From NCBI RefSeq assembly GCF_030247195.1, contig NC_080671.1, forward strand, positions 82,706,370 to 82,770,369: a stretch of 64,000 nt of DNA. Reading direction: 5' to 3'. This DNA comes from Topomyia yanbarensis. Lineage: Eukaryota; Arthropoda; Insecta; Diptera; Culicidae. The notes under the pieces were generated by a model. The model was not told where the DNA came from, did not search any database, and saw only the letters and a program-made list of their open reading frames with translations. The stretch's first letter is position 1. Every line of letters starts with the position of its first letter. This document shows positions 59,056-64,000 of the stretch, in pieces. A program made the position numbers and the translations under genes.

Positions 59056-59965
59056 ATGGTATGCGATCACTCACTTTGTGTCAGAAAGTTCTGAATACGT
59101 TTCTAACTTCGAGAATATGGTATCTAGCCTCTATTCTGCTACCATACTGTGTTCATACGGCTAAGCTGACGTCAATGATGGGAACCTTTATATGGAAAAG
59201 TGTACCAGCGCGAATTCCAATGCATCAGCTAACCAAAAATAATGAGCGAGGGGGTCTGAAATTACATCTTCCAGCGGTGAAAGCGAAGGCTTTACTGATA
59301 AACCGCCACCTAAAAGAGCTTGAAAGCATGCCGTACTACAGAAAGTTTATTCTGCGGAAGGCGTAATATCGGACCGTGGTTCCTGCAGACCTGCCATGTC
59401 TGAGAACAGTAAGCCTCAACTATGTAAATCTCACTCCACAGTTACAACAATGTCCGCAAGCGGGCCTCATCTGTCAGGTCAGGATATAACCTCCAAGAGT
59501 CGAACTGAAATTCCCAGGGATAAACTGGAAACGAACATGGCAGAAAATCTCAGATCGACGATTGACCTTGGATCAGCGAAGTGAACTGTACATGCTAATA
59601 AACGAAAAAACCGAACATAGGAAATTGATGTATAAAATTCAACGTGCGGACGGGCAAGGCTGTTCATTGTTCATTGTCACGCAGGACTTGAAACGCTGAA
59701 ACACATTTTCTGCGAATGCCCTCGAGTAACAGCAGCATGGCAGCTTTTGCAGAACAAGATTGCGATTATTGAAGGAGGTTGGCGAATGCTATCCTTCGAG
59801 GAATTACCCCGTCCAACTTTAGAAAGCGTAGGATCATAGCGTAGAGTTTTGATACTGAAAACTTTTATGTGCTACATATCATTCATTAAACAATGCGAAG
59901 GAATAGTGAATGTGCAGGCACTTCAGTTTCACTTAGAAACAGAATGTGATTAAATATAATAAAAT
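59056..59965 (+). pseudogene. LINE polyprotein C-terminal fragment (L1-like?)
   Basis: The frame at 59061-59366 reads FLTSRIWYLASILLP, TFIWKSVPARIPMHQL and GGLKLHLPAVKAKALLINRH, the post-RT region common to L1-type and some other LINE ORF2 proteins. After stops, further frames give INWKRTWQ, a DLKR/ETLKHIFCECPRV cysteine/histidine piece and FHLETECD, followed by an AATATAATAAAATG 3' end. It has several frame breaks. The clade is uncertain. Confidence 0.75.
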
Positions 59966-60451
59966 GTAGATAGTTTTTAAACATAGCAATGACAATAAAT
60001 TAAAAAAAATGGTCCATGCATGTCTGCTAACTAGGGGTGTCTCAGATGATTTCACAGTCAAAGTCTTCCGTCGAGAGGAATTTTGGGCGATCGTCTTTAG
60101 AACTGTAATTTTTTATTATTCCTAGATCAAAACTATATTAAAAAATATACGCAAGAAACAACAACGTGTGAGGTTGTCCAAAAAAATCGTGGGTTCTGGG
60201 TTAAGTGGTCGCTTAACGAGTATCAATAGTGTACTAGCTTTGAAGTTTCTGTATAAATACTGAATAGACCGATATTTTGAATACAACTCTCTTTAAATCC
60301 CATTCATAATAACTAATACGAGAATAACAAAAACTAAAAGTCTACGTAGACTTTTTCAAAGACCCCCCTCCCCCCTCGTAGACAAACGTAGACTTTTGCC
60401 AGACCCCCCCGTCCCCCCTATGAGTCTACGTGGTTTATGAACGACCCCTAA

Positions 60452-60508
60452 CTGCAATCTGCAGACTGCGTAGAAAGCAGTAGTGGAAGCAGAAAGCACA
60501 GTGCTAAC
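60452..60508 (+). pseudogene. R4/Dong-like LINE, small third block
   Basis: A short coding-like segment (LQSADCVESSS) between the two TIR elements. It is placed as continuation of the LINE because it lies immediately across the TAA insertion. Support is positional only. Confidence 0.4.
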
Positions 60509-61240
60509 TAGAGTGACAAGAATAAAATAACCCAACCTCCTTCGGGCCATCTCTTTCAATTCTTCGTCCTACTGTGAGTGTTTTTAATGAAGCTATGTCT
60601 GAGTCAGTTTTGCATGAGACCTAACAGCACATGATATCAGTAGTCGATTTCCACGAACTTTTACTTTGTGAAATACTGGTTGGGTTTAGCAAAATAGTAT
60701 ATTTAAAAGAATTTGAGAACATACTATGCATAATTATTTAACTAACAAATTTTAGTTCTACACTTCACCACCAAGAGGGCGCCAACGATAACTACTTAGT
60801 GGAAAGAGATAGAAATTAGGTGTCTTCCACAAAATTGTAGAACAAATCTTTTCCAGTAATTCTTGGTAACATGTCCATATTATATCTGTCTTCTTTTAAA
60901 ATTTAGTGTTGGCGCTCTCTATGCGGTGAAATATGTAACTGAAATTTTGTGGTCAAAAGATGACTCATATCATGCACTAAAATAATTTCAAACATACTTT
61001 TCAGTTGAACCCAACTATTATTGAGCAAAAAATAAAGTTCGTAGGAATCAACTAATGATTCATCACCTTGTGCTGTTAGGTCCCATGCAAAACTGACTCA
61101 GACTGCATTTCATTAAATGTTTAATAATTTCCTCTAAAGAATTTAAACTGATTGGCAGCAAAACTTTCTAATTTTCACTTGCAGTGATAAAGTGATTTAT
61201 ACAGTCACCAAGCGGTGAAAATGAAACCACGAACAAATTC
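60509..61240. mobile_element. Second copy of the 54472 TIR-element family, truncated
   Basis: It starts TAGAGTGACAAGAATAAAAT, matching the left end at 54472. It shares GTCTGAGTCAGTTTTGCATG, AGAGGGCGCCAAC and GGTGTCTTCCACAAA with that copy, and is itself palindromic about a centre near 60860. The right arm stops near 61240 (AGCGGTGAAAATG) and the second terminus is not found. Overall divergence from the first copy is clear. Confidence 0.78.
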
Positions 61241-62362
61241 GTTGCGTGATTGAATATTATTAAAAAACAAGCAGTGCTCCTAGCCGGCTATCTGGGGTTC
61301 AAGTTGCTTATTTTGCTAATCGTATTAATACAACAAATGATAAATTTCCCAAATTATCGGCAACCGGCTGCCCAGAGCAATTATTACATGATAACGCTAT
61401 TGGCACATTTACTAACAACTCTCCCCTTCCCGTGATACATGTGGAGATGCAGACGATTCCTCGGTCTCTAGTAGCAACATGTACCGGACTAACATTCCTT
61501 CCTTTCCCAGAAGATCTGCATTCGGACGTAGCCGGTGTCGGTATTGATCAGCGCGCAGGGATCAGAATAGATTGTACAATGTGGCTCATCATGTTATTCC
61601 CATAGACCCAATAATCTACTGCGGTCTTAGTATGGCGGAAGATTAATAGGGTCCTGCCACGGAAGGCGTCTTAGTGCATAACGAACGAATTTTCTTTGAA
61701 TTGCTTCAATTCTTGCTATCCATGTTGCTATCCGGACACGATAATACGGAGTTAGATTCCAATATTGACCGTACCAATGCGCAGTAAAGTGAACGGAGAC
61801 ACATTACAATAATAGTTGCAGTTAGTTTGCATCGTTGGCTTCTATTTATTTGAACTTTTCTATACTGCCAATAACTGAGAAAATATACAAACACGAGCCA
61901 TATTTGCAAGACGGATAAGGCATAGTTATATTTGAATCAAGTAAATCGTCCCAAACCATGAATTTACCAGCAGAGTTCAGAAAAAGAAATTCTCAGGTGA
62001 GTAATAATGCAAAACTTCATGAAATAAATAAAAAATACCATGCGTCTCCATGAATAAACTAATTTTACAAATGAGCAAATATCAATCTTTGGCGCAAAAC
62101 GGCGCAAGATGACATTATGATTTTTGAAAACTCGATAAAATTCTACGTTAGTTGTACTAGATGAGATTTTTTAACACGCTTTTACTGATAAAGAGATGAC
62201 ACCCTGAATGTAAACAAATCCGCCGTAAAAACATAGTTATATTGATTTCATTGGTTACTTTTTAAATACTCATTATTTCCCAAATCGAAATACTCCATTG
62301 AATTCCCGAGATGATTTTCTATTAGAAACGCCTAAATATGTTGTTAACTTATTATTGTAGTA
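61241..62362. other. Non-coding stretch with a dispersed repeat
   Basis: At 61440-61600 lies the + strand copy of the dispersed repeat at 52850-53395 (GTGGAGATGCAGA, ACTAACATTCCTTCCTTTCC). No gene was recognised in the remainder. Confidence 0.5.
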
Positions 62363-63474
62363 GGGGAATGTGTTCGGTTGTCGACACACTTTTGTTTTTG
62401 GCTCGCAACATTACTCCAATTTAACAATATTATGGGAATAAGCATACCAATGAAAAGCTAGAGGCCTTAGCTAACAACTTATCGAAAAATTTAATTTATT
62501 CTGTCAACTTGAAAAAAATTGTTAACAATTTAGTAAAATGATAATTTTTTGCCATTATGAAAAATGTGGTCGGTTGCTGGCACCCTAAGAAAATTTATTA
62601 AAAATAGAAAATTTTTAATGATAATCATCAAGATTCAAAGGGAAATGGAAATTTATTCATTACAACAACCATAAAAAGCATTATGAACATCATTCTTCAT
62701 CAGAATCACAATATGTGTATGTGAAAAATTAGTGCAAATATTACGCACTGCTAATGCACTGACGGATCGCATTCATTGCACTTGAGCTAGTTTCAGGCAG
62801 TCCATTTTTTTACCAAAGCTTCAGATCAGATAGAAGTCTGCCAAAGTGAAGGACAACCCCGCTCCTTCCCCCCAAATTGTCTGGTCGTGACAATCTGGTG
62901 TATACAGTACTACCTAGCGGTGAAAACACGACCAGGTGGGCTTTCTTCATGTAAATGTAAAACGCTACACCGGAAGTCGCCTTCCTGGTTTTTAGAATGG
63001 TGCCAAAGATCGATCTCTGGTATCTAAGCGTAAATACCGTTCCAAAATACCCATATTGATTAGGTTATTGAGAGCATTTGAGGTGCCGACAACCGATTTT
63101 AGTAACCTTTTTGAAAAGGGATCAAACAAAATTTTGTGGCGAACATTTCGGTGCTATTCAATGTTGAATCACGAAAAAAGAATAAATTCACATCGTAAAT
63201 ATTCAATGCGCATACTTTTTCGATCAATTTACTTCTTTCTATAACACTAAGTAAATCATCAAAGAAAACTTTTAAGTAGAGTTTTACTTGTTCAAAAACT
63301 ATATTGGTTGTAGAACAGAGCATTCGAGTCTGTTTGCTTCAGCAATCGGCACAAAAATATCGTGCTAATATAACACACACATAATATTTATCAGAATGTC
63401 CATGTCTGGTTTCTGTCAAAAGTTACATAGGGGTGCCGACAACCGACCAGTGCCGGCAACCGAACACTTTCCCC
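62363..63474. mobile_element. TA-flanked element with repeated TGCCGACAACCGA motifs
   Basis: TA flanks at 62361-62362 and 63475-63476. The ends are inverted: left GGGGAATGTGTTCGGTTGTC, right in reverse complement GGGGAAAGTGTTCGGTTGCC. The motif (G)GTGCCGACAACCGA or its complement appears at the left end, near 62575, near 63082, and twice near 63433-63465, pointing inwards from both sides. Near 62880-62960 there is a fragment related to the 54472 family (CTACCTAGCGGTGAAAA, CTTCATGTAAAT). No transposase. Confidence 0.83.
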
Positions 63475-63709
63475 TAGGTACCTATTAAAGCGAGATGAAT
63501 TATAATGAACAAAAACTTTTTGTCACTCAAATTCTTGTAGATTTCCAAGACCTTGGCCAGTTCAGAAAATGTAGCATATTTTTCAATCGATTGACTCAAA
63601 AATTTGGCGAATACAGCTTTAGGTATGGTACATTCAGGAAAAAATATAAAAGGTATGAAAATCGACAATAAATTTTGGGGGTTTTGTCCAGCCCGGCCCC
63701 CCTGTGTAA

Positions 63710-64000
63710 TGTGAACTTCCCATCCCGAGCTCGGATTGACGGTGACGAAATCGAGATGGTCGACGAATTCGTGTATTTGGGCTCACTGGTAACCGCTGAC
63801 AATGATACCAGCAGAGAAATTCAGAGACGGATCTTGGCGAGAAATCGTGCCTACTTTGGACTCCGGAGGACGCTCCGGTCGAACAAAATTCGCCGCCGCA
63901 CGAAGCTGACTATCTACAAGACGCTGATTCGACCGGTAGACTATGCTCGTGGAGGACCAACGCGCCCTTGGAGTTTTCGAACGAAAGGTGTTGCGTACCT
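63710..64000 (+). mobile_element. LINE reverse transcriptase C-terminal part, runs off the window
   Basis: The frame reads EMVDEFVYLGSLVTADNDTS, REIQRRILARNRAYFGLRRT, then KLTIYKTLIRPV, the thumb/connection segment of a LINE RT. After RPV the usual LYG.ETW block is missing. The adjacent frame resumes with EDQRALGVFERKVLRT, showing a small deletion with a frameshift. The next part of such a protein (RRRMNHELHQL...) is what survives at 5843-6176, so both probably belong to the same family. Confidence 0.87.

Larger units (their letters stand above)
57900..60448. mobile_element. TAA-flanked TIR element with C-rich ends
   Basis: The TAA flanks are at 57897-57899 and 60449-60451. The inverted ends are about 26 bp: left GGGACCGTTCATAAACCACG, right in reverse complement GGGGTCGTTCATAAACCACG, each continuing TAGAC. 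Subterminal C-runs and the palindrome GTCTACGTAGAC occur near both ends (about 58011 and 60340). A 3-bp TAA duplication fits PIF/Harbinger-like mobilisation, but no transposase is present. A LINE fragment and a small MITE lie inside. Confidence 0.83.

Overview
The window is AT-rich nuclear DNA of an insect, most likely a culicine (Aedes-like) mosquito. The evidence is a Tc1/mariner-type element whose transposase has the DD37E spacing typical of mosquito ITmD37E elements, tRNA-derived SINEs, several non-LTR retrotransposon clades, a Penelope-like element, and very many terminal-inverted-repeat elements inserted inside one another. No prokaryotic gene organisation, CRISPR array or stand-alone tRNA/rRNA gene was seen.

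Only one ordinary host gene is well supported: the 3' part of a secreted, catalytically dead clip-domain serine protease homologue at 48981-51226 on the + strand. It is the apparent orthologue of Drosophila scarface (scaf). Four exons can be read with clean splice sites and phases, ending in a stop codon. The first visible exon opens in phase 0 inside a cysteine motif, so the signal-peptide exon(s) lie upstream, either elsewhere in this window or outside it. Much of the left 49 kb may therefore be intron or upstream DNA of this gene.

Layout. 1-12990: intergenic or intronic DNA with a tandem repeat near 1.1 kb, a 5'-truncated LINE tail with an 11-bp target duplication (5843-6176) and several dispersed repeats. 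12993-14346: a TTAA-flanked MITE beside a broken LOA/Jockey-type LINE. 16027-17704: a long-armed palindromic element with an 8-bp target duplication and a nested MITE. 21.8-23.7 kb: a decayed LINE reverse transcriptase and a TA-flanked element. 25.26-27.86 kb: the 3' part of a Penelope-like element (GIY-YIG end) split by a 1.35-kb TA-flanked element. 28.3-30.7 kb: a decayed LINE RT (- strand) split by a TTAA MITE, itself split by a nearly intact ITmD37E transposon. 31.9 kb: a SINE. 33946-34477: a perfect 532-bp palindrome. 35468-39431: a 4-kb hAT-like element with an 8-bp target duplication, no recognisable transposase, and internal tandem/inverted units plus a SINE. 40.7-46.0 kb: several MITEs and a 1.8-kb long inverted repeat. 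47.9-48.3 kb: a decayed Jockey-like RT. 48981-51226: scaf-like gene. 52.7-53.4 kb: dispersed repeat with a MITE carrying a 10-bp target duplication. 53.6-60.5 kb: an R4/Dong-like LINE cut into three blocks by two large TIR elements, which carry further insertions. 60.5-63.5 kb: a second copy of one of those families and another TA-flanked element. 63.7-64.0 kb: a LINE RT running off the window end.

The genes do not form a pathway. The window shows one developmental host gene in a heavily invaded landscape, where target-site duplications and interrupted reading frames allow the relative order of insertion to be read. The most unusual signals are the exact 532-bp palindrome, a group of TA-flanked GGGGAA-ended elements whose ends carry family-specific repeated motifs in convergent orientation, and three unrelated MITE families all flanked by AATT.
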